Origin: Lophium mytilinum
Lineage: Eukaryota > Ascomycota > Dothideomycetes > Mytilinidiales > Mytilinidiaceae
Length of the DNA: 64,000 nucleotides
Assembly: GCA_010093605.1 (NCBI GenBank)
Contig: MU004181.1
Span: 992,001 to 1,056,000 of the forward strand
Reading direction: 5' to 3'
Under the pieces are notes generated by a model, which ran no database searches, was not told the DNA's origin, and worked only from the letters and a program-made list of their open reading frames with translations. This document shows positions 10,981-22,753 of the stretch, in pieces (the first letter of the stretch is position 1; every line of letters begins with the position of its first letter). The translations under genes were made by a program, and so were the position numbers.

Positions 10981-12393
10981 CTATACATCTCTTTCGACCC
11001 GAACGAGGTTCATCAGGTTATTCATCATTGCTGTATCGGGTTTGTTGAATCTTAGCGTAACTTCAACGGCGCTCTGACTGTCCGGGACCGCCGGCGAACA
11101 AGCGTAGCCACTGTTGCCGTTGGCCATTAGTCCGGATGGATAGTTACTTATCGATGGTGAGTTGTCGTACGGCCATCTCGATGGGAAAACTGTTGCAGAA
11201 TATGCTGACTGTGACGAGTTGAGGGAGTCGAATCCGGGCTGGGAGTATCCAGCTACAGTGCCGACACCAGGATAGAGAGACGGATCCGCCATGCTCTCTT
11301 GCCAGGGCCAGCTAGTAACGGCCGCGAAATCGAGCTGTTCGAAGCTGTTGTCTGACGACATGGACGTAAGGCTGCCAAGATCGGACCCATTTGTTGACGC
11401 ACAGACTGACTCTAAGGGCGTCCAGCTCATTGAAGATGAGTCGTCAACGGCCAAGGAGGAGCAGTGATCAAAGTTCGGAGTTCTTGGGGAGCGACCAAAG
11501 CTGACACTGACCCCAGAGTCGTCGTCCAGCCCATCGCTGTCAATGCTTTCGTCCTCGAGATCCTTCTCAAGGCTATCGAGATTTAGAGACCTTCTCTCTC
11601 TGTTGAATAGTTCCAGTCCTTGGTGTTGAGAGCGTCGGAGTAGCACCGTCCAGCGATTCTTGATGCAGTTCTTGGACCGACTGGCGAAATGGGCTTGTTG
11701 GATTTCTTTCCAATGGCGCCCATATCGCTCGACTGCTTTCAGGAGCACGTCATCCTACAGTTCTCGGTGATTAGCTGACATTCGGAGAACCAGACATTGA
11801 TCAGAGGGGAATACCTCTTCTCCCTTCCACTCACTCCGGTCAAGTTCCGGATTCAGGGACTGTTGCCACCGCTTGGCACATTCTAACCACCATCAGCGTG
11901 GAGTCTTTCGAATGATAGAAGAGGACAAGCTTACGGTCTGCACTTCTTGAACCAACAATCTCGGCGACCAAGGTCCACCTGTTCTGGCCATTAGATACTT
12001 GTCCTTGAAGACGAGAATGAGAGCGTGCTTACCGTTGGCCATGTCGTTCGACTCCAGTGGTAAGGAGAGCATCTTCAGTCTTTGCCCACTGGCCCTTCTT
12101 CAGACCCCCGGCGACAGCATTATGCCAACGTTTTCGGCAGTCTTTGTTTGTTCTTCCAGGCAGGTTTGAAGCAACACTGATGGAATTTAGTTTCCGCTTG
12201 TTTATTATTGAGTCCTATTCGACATACCGACACCAATCTTTGACTTCTCCAAGGGTCACTACATCTTCAAGTCAGAACCGTCAAGCAGAGAAAGGGGTTC
12301 TCATATAAGCAAGGCCAACATACACTGCATCGACACCTCCGCCTTGAGAACCTGATCCTCCGCCAACGTCCACTTCCTCGGTTGTCTCGCCAT
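10981..12393 (-). CDS. three-repeat (R1R2R3) Myb DNA-binding protein
   Basis: Six exons (12393..12324, 12258..12228, 12176..12033, 11978..11935, 11882..11815, 11754..10981), 376 aa, all joining in frame. Exons 2 and 4 are only 31 and 44 nt. Three Myb/SANT repeats are seen. R1 is RKWTLAEDQVL...VKDWCRVASNLPGRTNKDCRKRW. R2 is GQWAKTEDALL...GQRWTLVAEIVGSRSADQCAKRW. R3 is SEWKGEEDDVLLKAVERYGRHW...SRSKNCIKNRW. Each has the spaced aromatic residues. After R3 come an acidic linker (DLEDESIDSDGLDDDSG) and a Ser-rich C-terminus typical of an activation region. It is likely a nuclear sequence-specific transcription factor related to c-Myb/plant R2R3 types; the target genes are unknown. Confidence 0.9.
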
Positions 12394-13866
12394 GAATACT
12401 GAAGGAGAAGAAGCACAAAATGTATCCGCAACGCGTATGCTAATGTAAAAGAACAAGAACCCTCGCCTTCTCTACAGCCGTGAAATACGTATAATCTCGC
12501 TAGAACCAACCACAGATCCCTCCCGGCAAACACCAGAATCCTTCGCCATATATACCACCCCTCCGCCCCGAAACGACCCGGCCATGCCCCCCCTTCCAAC
12601 CCAGGAATAGCAACCATAACGCTGACCCAAGTTATCGAACCACTCGCACTGCAATAAGACCGACGCAATCCTAACACTTAGAAACAAACCGGTCGGGCGC
12701 GCGCACCTATCGCTGCCTGGTTTACTTGCAACCTGCACGCTCCGTGGTTGGTGACTGCACCGCTTCTTTCTCTCGGGTGCGGGTTGAGACATGGACATGC
12801 GAGGCATCAGCTGCGGCGACGACACCGCCTTGTCAGCGGAGAACCGTGGGAGAGGGAGGCGCGCCCATTCAGAGGAGGGGGAGTGGCTGGGCAGGACGTG
12901 GGCTAGGGAGCTTGTGGGAGGGGAGAGGGGGTTTGATAGGTGGGGAGGGGGGGATGGGGAGGGTTAGAGGGACACGGGATGCTGTGTGATGGGGTGGTGC
13001 GACGTCGGTGTCTTTGTTGCCATGGCTTCACCGGTTCATGGTGCACGTGGGTGGGTGGGCGAGGGGAGATGATGGGGAGCTTGACTGGAATTGATGGTGA
13101 GAGGAATTGGGAAAGGTGATGGAATGGGGTAATGTGAGAGGTTTGGTAGAGGATGGTGGGTTAATCAAAAGGGCTCCCTATGCTTCTTCCAAACATCAGA
13201 ACCCTTCCACGTGCTAAAAGAAGATCCCAATAACCACCAAAGCAACCTCCGATGCCCATTATCCTCAACCGGCACCCTCAGTGATTGCGGTGAGCCACAT
13301 ATCCCCCCTGCCCTCCCACTTCCGCCCAGATTCGGCATCGCCGTTGCAGAGCCTCCCCCGTACGACCTCTGCCTCCCTCGACCGGCTGCCCCTTCCCATT
13401 CAAGTATAACACCTACCAGCAATTCCTTAACATATTTCGATATACTAATGACGTAAGAACAAGATTATAACTGAACCAGGTACTGAAACACGCCCTCCGT
13501 GCGGACCGGGACCACGTTGCCACGGGCATAAAGAAACCATCAGCGCCGCGCGTGGGCTGCCAGGCTGCGGAGCATCTCCCGCATTCGGAGATAACGCACG
13601 TACCCGAACGTTAGGTAGGACAAGCAGGAGGCTGGCGGTGAGGACGTCGAGACGCGGCCGTTGTGTGTAACAAGTCTCGAATGCGGTGGCACTGTGTATG
13701 CAGCATGCAGCCCTACAAGCCTACTAGGCTTCAGTCACTCGTGCATGAGCACGCTCAATCAATTGCCGAGAAAGGGGTTCAGTAATCAATAACAGAATGT
13801 ACATTCATATTTCGTGGCTTCTTGTCCTTCTTAGTATTTACCGTGGTCAGGTCCCTCCCTCCCTCC
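12394..13866. other. 1.5-kb intergenic stretch, no gene seen
   Basis: Upstream of the Myb gene and downstream of the Ecm33-like gene (both minus strand). It contains a G-rich low-complexity block (about 12840-13110, runs of GGGGAGGG/GGTGGG on the plus strand) and otherwise unremarkable sequence. Open frames here have no recognisable domains. Confidence 0.5.
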
Positions 13867-16284
13867 TCAGCGTGGGCCGTGAGTAGCTGCCTCGTAGTTT
13901 GGTGGAGGCGGACTGACGTCGCGCCAGCTACTTGCTTCTCCCCTCTCGATCCCGCGGCCTCGTGGTGAGGTGGGTGGGCTGATGTCGCCCATGTGCCCTC
14001 CTCCGACTTTCGGGTTCAGCTCCCGCGAGACGTCTCGAGTAAGCAACGAACGCGGCGGGCTGATGTCGCGATACGCTCCGCCTGCAAGATGCTGCTGGGA
14101 CGAGTCGGCTTCGAGCGGCGATACCTGTGGTAGCGGCTGGGGTGCCAGGTAGGCGTTGGTGGCTCTGGGCAGCTCGGGCATCGAGTAGCCGTCTTCTTGC
14201 AGGACCTTGACCTGCGCGCCGCGCCTTCTCCGCCTCCATCTCATGAATGCGAATATGATACCGGCGATAAGTAAGACTAGAGGGGGGGGGTGTGTTAGCT
14301 GACACTCGGATGAGGGGAGGGAGGAGCAAGGTAAAGCATCGAAGGGGAACTCACTACCGCCGATTGTGACGCCGACACCGACTCCTGCCTTTGCGCCTTT
14401 GCTGAGGCCTCCGCCAGATGAACTGTAACCTCCTAGGTACGGCGAAGCGTAATGATTATCAGTACAGTTCATACTACCTTGGATATGGCCGTTATCTTTG
14501 AGTTCCTCGAAGATGCTACAGTCCCCCATGTAATTACTTGAGTTGACTACGACTGAGTGGGTTATGTTGGTCAAAGAGAACATCTCGACGACCGTGAAGC
14601 TCCCATTTAGATAGACGCTGCCGTTGATTGTTTGCAGGCTCCGTAGGCCATCGAAGTCGAAAAGCTCTGTCATGGGTTAGCATAGTCTGGTTGGTAAGAT
14701 GCTGCGTCATCCATGAATATACAGTGTTTTGACTCTGCCTAAAGACACCTAGCAAGTGTACTAATTCTCCAAAGTCATGAACTTTCATCGAAAGTGGACT
14801 TCCGCGACCTCAAGCAGCAGCAGACAAGTGGGTACAGGTCTAAGACAAGAAGTTTGAGATAGATAAAACAACTCACCGGGATTCATCGTGACGTTCAAGG
14901 TCCACCAGGGTAAAGCCTCGGGGTCCCAATCTGCCCCGATACTCTTGAGTTCTGGCATCGAGATGTTGTTGAGAACATTGTTTCCCCAGAAGTTGACGGC
15001 GTGATATCCGGTTTCATTTTTGTCATCCAGGTCGAAGCCCTTAATACCGCCAGATAGGGCGCCGATGCTTCCAAGAGTCGCAAACTCAATTGTTCGTAGT
15101 TCTTCATTGAGGGAAAAGTCTACGCCCTCGCCAATTGCCCCAAGCTTTGGCGCCGTGAAGTGCGTAATGTTCGTTTCCGATATCTCGAGCGTACCGCCAA
15201 CGTATTGTAGTGAAGGGAGGGAAAGAATTGTGAGGTTCCCGTTCTTGGCAAGCCTGAAATCCTTGTCGATGCCCGAAAGCTTTGGTGGACTGAAAGATTT
15301 GATGGTAGTGGCCTCAAGATATACGCCGCCCCCCACTGCACTGAGCGAGCCGACCGTGAAGCTATCATGAACCCGAGTCAAGTTCAAGTCTCCTGCCACG
15401 GACTGAATACCTGACAGATTAAAGGATGCATCGCCAAGGCTAATATTGTGGAGAAAGTCGCCCACGATGAGCAGCGAGAGGAAGCCAAGTTTGTCGTTGC
15501 CCAATATCGTCAGACTTCCTCCTAGAATATGAACCGGGAGGGTGACATTCGTAAGGTTCGTATTGCTGGTTATGTTGAGACCACCGGTGATATTGGACAG
15601 GTTCGGAGCATTGATTCGCTGAAGACGACCTACGCTTCCGACGCTAAAGTCTCCCACCACATTTTTGAGGGCCTCGTCGAAGTTGAGAGTATCGTCGACG
15701 AAGTCTGGGCCGACAGAGATTGTTCCGGTTATAGTCGTACATCCTGAGAACTTGTGCAAATCATCTGAGCTTGAGATCGAATAGCTGGAATTGCCAGGAG
15801 GAGTTGAGACCGTGCAGTCTGTAATATGATGTTAGAACTTGTATGAACTAGAAATTTTGCAAGGCCCTGCTGTATATCTTTGTACACTTGTCTACCGATG
15901 CGTAAAAGGGCATGTCAGTGTACAGAGACCTGAGACAACGCATTGCAGGGCATGCAGCCTCTCATCATGAAGACAGGAGAGAAATTAACGGGAGGCCATA
16001 AAGAACAGCTGAGTAGACCACAGTGAAAGAGTAGACACGTCGGGGTCGGCGTAGTTGGCTTGCTGTCTTCATAGGATTGTTCGAAATGGTAGACTCTGGA
16101 ATCGTCAAGATGTCCCAAAACACTCTGGACCTCAAAAAGCAGTGAATTTGGGGCGTAGATAGACGTATGAGGAAGTATTGAACAGTATGAAAGTATTACC
16201 TTGAGGAGTGGGCGTGCCCTGAGCTGAAGCCTGAGCGAATAGGGTCGCCAAAAAAGCGCCATAGAGTATCGAAAGTGAACCCAT
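13867..16284 (-). CDS. Ecm33-like cell-surface protein (receptor L-domain repeats, transmembrane anchored)
   Basis: Four exons (16284..16200, 15818..14877, 14666..14355, 14276..13867), 582 aa. Exon 1 encodes a signal peptide (MGSLSILYGAFLATLFAQASA). The body is built of receptor-L/leucine-rich beta-helix repeats (SGCTTITGTISVG, INAPNLSNITGGLNI, FSPPKLSGIDKDF, FTAPKLGAIGEGV, ISMPELKSIGADW) with many N-glycosylation sequons, as in Ecm33/Sps2 wall proteins. Unlike the GPI-anchored Ecm33, a Gly-rich stalk leads to a helix (VGVTIGGILLIAGIIFAFM), an Arg stop-transfer block (RWRRRRRG) and a roughly 130-residue cytosolic tail. The tail has three D(I/V)SPP repeats and a PPNY (PPxY) motif. It is likely a wall-associated plasma-membrane protein with a regulated tail. 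Intron 1 is long (381 nt). Confidence 0.88.
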
Positions 16285-17355
16285 CGTCGCAGCGACATGC
16301 GTGGAAGGTTGGGAGAAACGCTAAAAGGATTGGAGGGGCCAGCCATGTTATGGTATGAGCTTGTCAGCACTCAGCATACCCGCCTGGCATCTGAAGCTAA
16401 GAAAGGAACAGTAACCATGACTACTGGCGATCTTAACACGGCCAGGGTTTTCGGATAGACAAACCGTATAAGAGCTATGTTTGGGCTGCAGAAGTCCAAT
16501 GAGAGGAGCCGCGAAGTGGACCGGTCCGTTTTGGGAGAGAGCACTGCCCGAAGGATTCATAGACAACTATTGGGATTGGTTGGGCGAGGACGATCGGCGA
16601 GGCAGAATTCGAGAGCATAGCCTCGTTCGTTGCATTCACGAGACGGCGGCTCGGTCATCGGAAGCTTACTTGAGGGTTTACTCAAAGATTCGAGAGAGCC
16701 TACGGTCCTACGTTAGTGCCCAATACCTCGATTGGCGATTTAGTAGATGGACGCGCGGAGGCACAAATTGATGTTATTGCTAGAGTCGTAACGGCTTCGT
16801 CGTCAAAATTACTCTTCAACACTGTGAAATTTTCTTTCGTGTCGTCCGAGTCCATATTAGTATCGCAATCAATGCCACGTACTGCTCTAATGGGGTTGTG
16901 TTTGTCTATATGTTTGCATACTCGCTCTACTGGATAAGTTCTTGAAACGAGGCTTAGCTGAAGGTCCCTCCGCATTGGACGCCCTTAATGCGCGATATGA
17001 TCCTGCGCTGAATTGAAATCGGAGGGGATGGCCTGATGGGACGCCTCTGTGAAGTGGCCATGACTGACGGAGTAGATGGACTACATCGTGGTGTGTGGAG
17101 TAGTAATAAAGTGGCAGGGTACTTTATAATGTGTGGCTTGCGCTAACCTAATTCGACCTTGCAAGCACATCAACCGTGTGGAGCAACTTGAACGTGCAAA
17201 TATGTAATTAGTAAGTTGTACAACTAGCATTCGTGTAATAAGTACAATAAGCATGCGGCTGTTGTCTAACGGGCCCAGCCAAAAATGTATTTAGCAATCC
17301 CTCCCGGAAATTCCACTTCAAACGCAGTATTCTAGCAGTCTTAAAAACCACACAA
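16285..17355. other. 1.1-kb intergenic stretch, no gene seen
   Basis: Upstream of the Ecm33-like gene and downstream of the next minus-strand gene. One open frame near 16481-16771 (+) has no recognisable domain and no splice support. Confidence 0.5.
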
Positions 17356-19293
17356 TCAATACTTCTTATTCCTCTCAATCTTCGCATATTCCCCCAACGT
17401 TCTCTTGTCTTCGAAAACAATTTCCAGGCTCTCGTCTTTGTTAGCGAGTATCGCCACCGGCTCGCGGAAGATGCCGATTGTCTCAATGCCAGCGCTCGTA
17501 TGGCCATTGGGCGACTTTGAGTTCAGTGCCAGAGCCGTGATTTCGGAGATTGAGTCCCAGCTGTTGGAGCTCACGCCCGACCAGATGCTATAAAGAATGA
17601 ACGAGAGTACAAAGACGCAATAGATAAAAAGAATGCACATGGCGATAATGACCGGAGCCGACTGTGCCGCGTAACCCATGCCCGACCAGCTCATGTCGAC
17701 GGTGAAGTTTGTTAGAGTTGTATTCCCAAAGAAGTCGGTGACAGACGTTGCCATACTCGTCGCAATCAGTCCAGCGATGAGTCCTGGGCCGGTTGTAAAA
17801 CTCGGCCCAAAAAGATCCTGAAATGTGGTCCAATTGAAGGCGAATAATGACGTGGTGTCGGCAGCGCTTGCGAGCTCTACCCATGAGGGATCGATGGAAA
17901 CGATCTCGTCCCAGGATGATGCATTCTGCCATGACGATAATTCTGGATATGCGACAGGAGGTTCACTCCGCGAGTATGTTATCGTTGAGGGAAGCCATGC
18001 AGCTTTTACTGTGCAGTTGACGTAGTAAATGTTCGAATTGACTGGTGACTTCAATACCAAGAACGCAAGTACAGAGAACTCTTCGCGGTATCGCTCTGGA
18101 GGTTTTAACCAGAAAATGCCAGGAACCGAAGCATCTGTAACGTTGAGAGACTCGATTGCTTGGCGGTAAGTGGTATTCGTATGGAAAGGCCCCGTCGAAG
18201 ACTTAAACTCTATGAAATTATCTTCAGCATCCACCGAGCCCGGGTACCAATCTCCGCAGATGGGCGCAACATATGGTGCTTTGGAGAGTAAGGTAGCTGA
18301 AGTGCTAGAACGGGCCAGGTTTGCCAGGGGTCCAGAACCGCCGAGCGCTTCGTAGAGAGCAAACGTGGATGATAACAGCGGGGCCCATGCAATGACACCG
18401 TAACCGGTGCTAAGGTCGACATATGTGACATTGAGGATGCTACTCAGTCCTTGAGAAGTAGTCCTAGGGTTATTCGTCCAGGTGGTATCTGTTATGGCCC
18501 TATAATCACTTGAGGATGTCAGCTAAATATTTGTGGCACAGCAGAGGAAATAGCTTGGGTCGTCTTACGCGCTGCCGTTGTACGATGGCGTTAATTCTTT
18601 GGGAAAAAGGCTAATTTGAGGCAGAGACACGACGGATATTGCCGTGCCTACTGCTATATTTACATGCCGGGGAAGCATCAAAATTGCGCTCGATGGGCCT
18701 ACTGATGCGGCTAACAGAACGCTAAAAACGATAGTCAAGACAAGCAGCAGCTTCCTTTGCGTGGTGAGGTGTCTCGAGGTGAGCGATCCAAGAAGCTCTG
18801 GTGACCATATATAGGAAATGCTGGAGACTTGAAGAGCGGCGAAAAGAGATCCAAAAGGAATAGATCGGCGTTCCACAGCTTCGTAACGAATGTAGGTGAC
18901 CAGAGCGGCGGCAATGGACGCCTGCATCATGATTTCGTGAATTTTAGCCACGAACTGGAGAGTCGCATATCCAGAGTTTTAATCCACGCGTGCAGTCCGG
19001 AGGTTGAAAGAAAGAAGAATAAAACAAGCGGCCACGGGGATGAAGTGCACTAAACAACGGGTGAGGGCGATGGAACGGTCTCGCTGAATTGGTATTTTTC
19101 GATCTTCGGTGCCTCCTCGCCAGGGACTAAGGAGATCGATGATCTGTAATCCAGAGCTCTTGAAGAAGACGGTGGCATGATTTGATGTCCAGCGTCTCCA
19201 GCCTCGGCAAGTGGACGAGGGAGCCGGAGTGGATTCTTTAAGAACATCTGAAGATTCATTAGCCTGGAATGATAGACTCCGAGGGTCGGTCAT
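17356..19293 (-). pseudogene. multi-pass membrane protein gene with an in-frame stop (fungal family not named)
   Basis: Exons 19293..18569 and 18499..17356 join in phase (GC|GTAAGA ... ATAG|G). The product would be about 620 aa with a cytosolic Ser/Pro N-terminus and four hydrophobic helices: CLVHFIPVAACFILLSFNL; IMMQASIAAALVTYI; LLLVLTIVFSVLLAASVG; VIIAMCILFIYCVFVLSFIL. A large glycosylated extracellular loop and a short C-terminus complete it. The pattern resembles a fungal family of four-TM plasma-membrane proteins of unknown role. At codon 105 (18979-18981) a TAA lies between RTARVD and NSGYATLQFVAKIHE. Both sides read in the same frame and look like one protein. Either this is a nonsense-disrupted allele, or an unusual intron (a weak GTGGCC donor upstream, CTCCAG acceptor at 18946) removes it. 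Confidence 0.6.
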
Positions 19294-19724
19294 TTTGGTT
19301 TTGGGATGTCGTATGGTAGTAATTTCCTCAACAGGCAGAAGGGTAAAATATGGCACCGCGGGAGGCTTAGTTTTAAGAAAGCGGGAAAGAGGCTGAGCAA
19401 GTGCTATCCAGAGCCGCAGATGGCTTTCAACCTTGGAAAGTGGGTGTTTGACGAGGCTGGCCAATCGTGGTCATGACTGCACGTGGCTTGCCTAGAGGGG
19501 TCAGATAAGGAAGTCAGGCTGAGAAAAAGATCACGTGCTGGGCCACAGAATCAGCTGTGTCAAAAGCCCTCGAACGTAGGTAGCAATCAAACAACATAAC
19601 TCTCTGTAGCTTGTACTCAACACGAGGCATAAACTCTCCGTGTAACATTATAAGACAAGTCATTGAAGCGAACACGCCGCATTCCCTACCTACCTATCCA
19701 TATATCTGCAACGCTACTCACCCT
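19294..19724. other. intergenic, no gene seen
   Basis: Between two minus-strand genes: upstream of the membrane-protein gene and downstream of ACH1. No supported gene. Confidence 0.45.
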
Positions 19725-21715
19725 CTACAGCTTCGCCTTACTAATACTCCTATCATCCCAATGCGGCAGCTTCATAGTCCCATGGTCGTTAAGATGCTTA
19801 TGCATATCAAAAGCGTTCCACAGCAAATGCGGCTCATGCCCCCACCCCTTCCTCAAACACTCGAACTCCGCCTTCTCAAAGTAATCTAGGAGGATCGGCT
19901 GGTAGTCAGGATGAGCGCATTTGTTGATGATGACTCGAGCACGCTCGCGTGGGGAGAGCCCCCTGACATCGGCGAGGCCTTGCTCGGTGACGACGACGTC
20001 GAGGTCGTGTTCGGTTTGGTCTACATGCGTACACATGGGTACGATGCAGGAAACGCCGGTGGGATCGGTTTTAGACGGTCGTGTGGAAGGGGTGTGCATG
20101 ATTGAGTATTTTGAGGAACGTAGGAAATCGGCGGAGCCGCCGAGGCCGTTGAGCATTCGGGAGCCCATGACGCAGGTGCTGTTTGCGTGCGCGTAGATGT
20201 CGACTTCGACCGGCTTTGGGCTTGTCAGCATAATTCACTTACTGCTGGTGTTGAGGGATAGACGTACTGTGTTCATCCCGATCACACCGAGCCGACGGAT
20301 GATTTCAGGGGAGTTCGAGACTTGCTGAGACCGGAGTAGGAGCTTTGGTGCATAGTCTTTCCAGCCCTTGTAGAATCGTTCAAAACCGTCCGGCGAGAAT
20401 CGAATACTGGTTGCAGTTGCAAAATCGAGATTGCCGCTGTCAAACAGATCTAGGAACGAATCCTGAAGAACCTCCGTCCAGACTTTCAGGTTCTTGAAGT
20501 TCGCACCACCGGACTAGATTCTGTCAGTGAGTTCCTATCATCTGGCTCGAGGACAGAGTATCTGGCATATTGACTTACTGCAAGCCCGCCGACAACGGCG
20601 TTGGCGATGTTTCCGATTCCCGATTGGATAGGGAGAAGATTCTCCGGTAGTCTTCCATGCTTGACCTCATGTTTCAAGAACTCAATCAGATTCGCAGCAA
20701 TAGCTCGCGAGGTCTCGTCTTCGGGGGCATTCGGTTGCGTTTGATCCGGATAGTCCGATTCCACAATCGCGACGACTCGTTCCGGATCGATGGGAATATG
20801 CGGAGTACCGATGCGATCCTCTGGCGCCATGATCTGAGCGCACAACCATCAGTCCCATCATCTAGTACACCGATGGGATACATACCAAATACGGTTTCCG
20901 GCGCGGTGGCAGATCCGTCATCGTGATGTCGTGTAAGCCTTCGAAGGAGGGAGCGGCCGTATTCACTTCAATGATGATCTGCACCATTCATCAGTCAATC
21001 TTCCATCCAATCTTTCTCAACCTCACCCACCTTATCCGCCATCTGAATCAACTCCGGACTCGCTCCCACACTCGCCCCGGGAATGATCCCGCCATCTTCA
21101 GTAATCGCACTCGCCTCCACGATCGTGACGTCCAGCCTCTGATTCGGCTTATGCATCGTATAGAACCCATACATCAGATCGACCGGAAACATGCTGAGAT
21201 GCTTATCAAAGAACTTGATATTGCCGTTGTTGATGCCTTTCGCGATTTCCTTTCCGACCTGGTGAGGGGACCGCCGCTCAATCATGTTGTTCCGCGCCCA
21301 GCGATTCTCGGTTTCGGCGCCGGAGGACGCACCCACAAAGAGGTTGTATTTGAGTTTGCCTTGGAGGTTATTCTTTTCGACATGGTCGGCGAGGGCGGTG
21401 GGGATCATCTGGAAAGCGGATCAATACGCGCAATGTGAGACGACAGCTCGAGATCAAAGCCCTCTAGAAACCATAGAAGCTTGGAAATGACTAACCTTTG
21501 GGTATCCGACTCCAGTAAACCTTCAAACAACACAGTAAGCCTAGATTCATTGAACATAAAAGCTTCATCGGCTCCCTCGGAAGCTCCAGCACTCACCCAC
21601 TCCAGCCCACATACGCGCCATTCGGAAAGTGATGGATCAGATCCTCCGCCTTTGCAATCTTGTTCAGATAGCTCGGCCGCCTCACACGGCTCTTCAGCAG
21701 CGCAGATGCAGACAT
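19725..21715 (-). CDS. ACH1: acetyl-CoA hydrolase / succinyl-CoA:acetate CoA-transferase (Ach1)
   Basis: Seven exons (21715..21597, 21520..21496, 21408..21031, 20978..20886, 20833..20579, 20513..20268, 20213..19725), 534 aa, which is the usual length of the family. The enzyme moves CoA between acetate, propionate and succinate and detoxifies acyl-CoAs, normally in mitochondria. Diagnostic segments are [15 protein letters not shown] (spanning exons 1-3), [16 protein letters not shown]-like [31 protein letters not shown] (catalytic Glu region), [20 protein letters not shown], and [10 protein letters not shown]...[10 protein letters not shown]. Exon 2 is only 25 nt. The C-terminus is SISKAKL; the final AKL fits the PTS1 peroxisomal signal. 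Confidence 0.95.
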
Positions 21716-22753
21716 TGTGGGCTCAATTGAAGCTTCTCTACGTTTGAGATCACCCCACCACAGCACAGCTTTGCGGAGCTCTCGCGAAAACCCAAGCGTA
21801 CAGACGACTCGAACAAGAGACCAGTATTAAGAGAGAGAGAGAAGAAACGTAAGGAAAGCTCCCTGGCACCGTCTACGAGCTTGAGAAGAGTGGAGAGGGG
21901 AAGAATTGAAGGATAGAGGTTCAGGTTCAGAAACGCGGATGTTATTCCACGCCCGGTTATTATCCAATGACGCGGGGAGCTTGATTCTAGGTAAGGCCGC
22001 TCCGCTCCGCCTCGGATGACCTTTTTCGACGTGAACCCTTGTATCCCTGTATTACTCGGAGCAAACTCGGTGAGTTGAAACGCTGAATAAATTTCACTGT
22101 ACCTATTTGGTAAGCGGTCGAGTTTTTTATATGTAGGGACATTTCTCCACGCCCAGTGGGTGCGATAACCACACACTCACTTAGGCAGCCAATAAGCATG
22201 TTGAAAGTGCGATCCATTAATCGTTAAATCCATGCGACCGTAGCTACGTCTCTGCGCGTCAACTCGTGCGTGTCTGTTCGTCCTCCGTCTACGCCCAAGA
22301 GGCTGATCCAGACGGCCAAGCTTCCCCCAATTCAAGCATATCCACATATGTACACAAGAAAGCAGCTGTGCAACGCCGTCATGATGGGCCGTGATGCAAG
22401 AAGGAGTCGAAATAACGGTAGAAAAGTAGAAAAGGTCATTATGCGATGTGTGTTGAGGTGCTGATCGGTAAGGGATTGGGGGCACAACCTAGACGCTGGC
22501 TCACGTGATGGTGTTGTAGTCTGGCTCCCCTGTCTCTAATGAGGCCCATGGCACGGATACGGTTGCTGACTCCCAGCCCGCGCACTGAATACTATGGCTA
22601 GCTCTGAACTCCGATGATAGAGACGACGTTATTGAGGTCTCGGTATTTGATTCGATCCAGCCCAGAAGGTTAGGAGTCGGGAGCACATTTCGACAAGGAT
22701 AAAGGGGACGACGTGGACCCTCACGGGCGGGCTCAGTAGTACTTTGGTTGGGG
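21716..22753. other. 1-kb intergenic stretch, no gene seen
   Basis: ACH1 upstream region and the 3' flank of the Whi5-like gene. It includes a short GAGAGAGAGAGA run near 21832. No supported gene. Confidence 0.5.

Noticed and set aside
12840-13110. G-rich block as a possible G-quadruplex or telomere-like repeat
   Set aside because: Runs are irregular and no TTAGGG array exists; it is only local purine bias.
16481-16771. 96-residue plus-strand open frame between the membrane-protein genes
   Set aside because: No domain, no splice signals and no promoter context; treated as chance.
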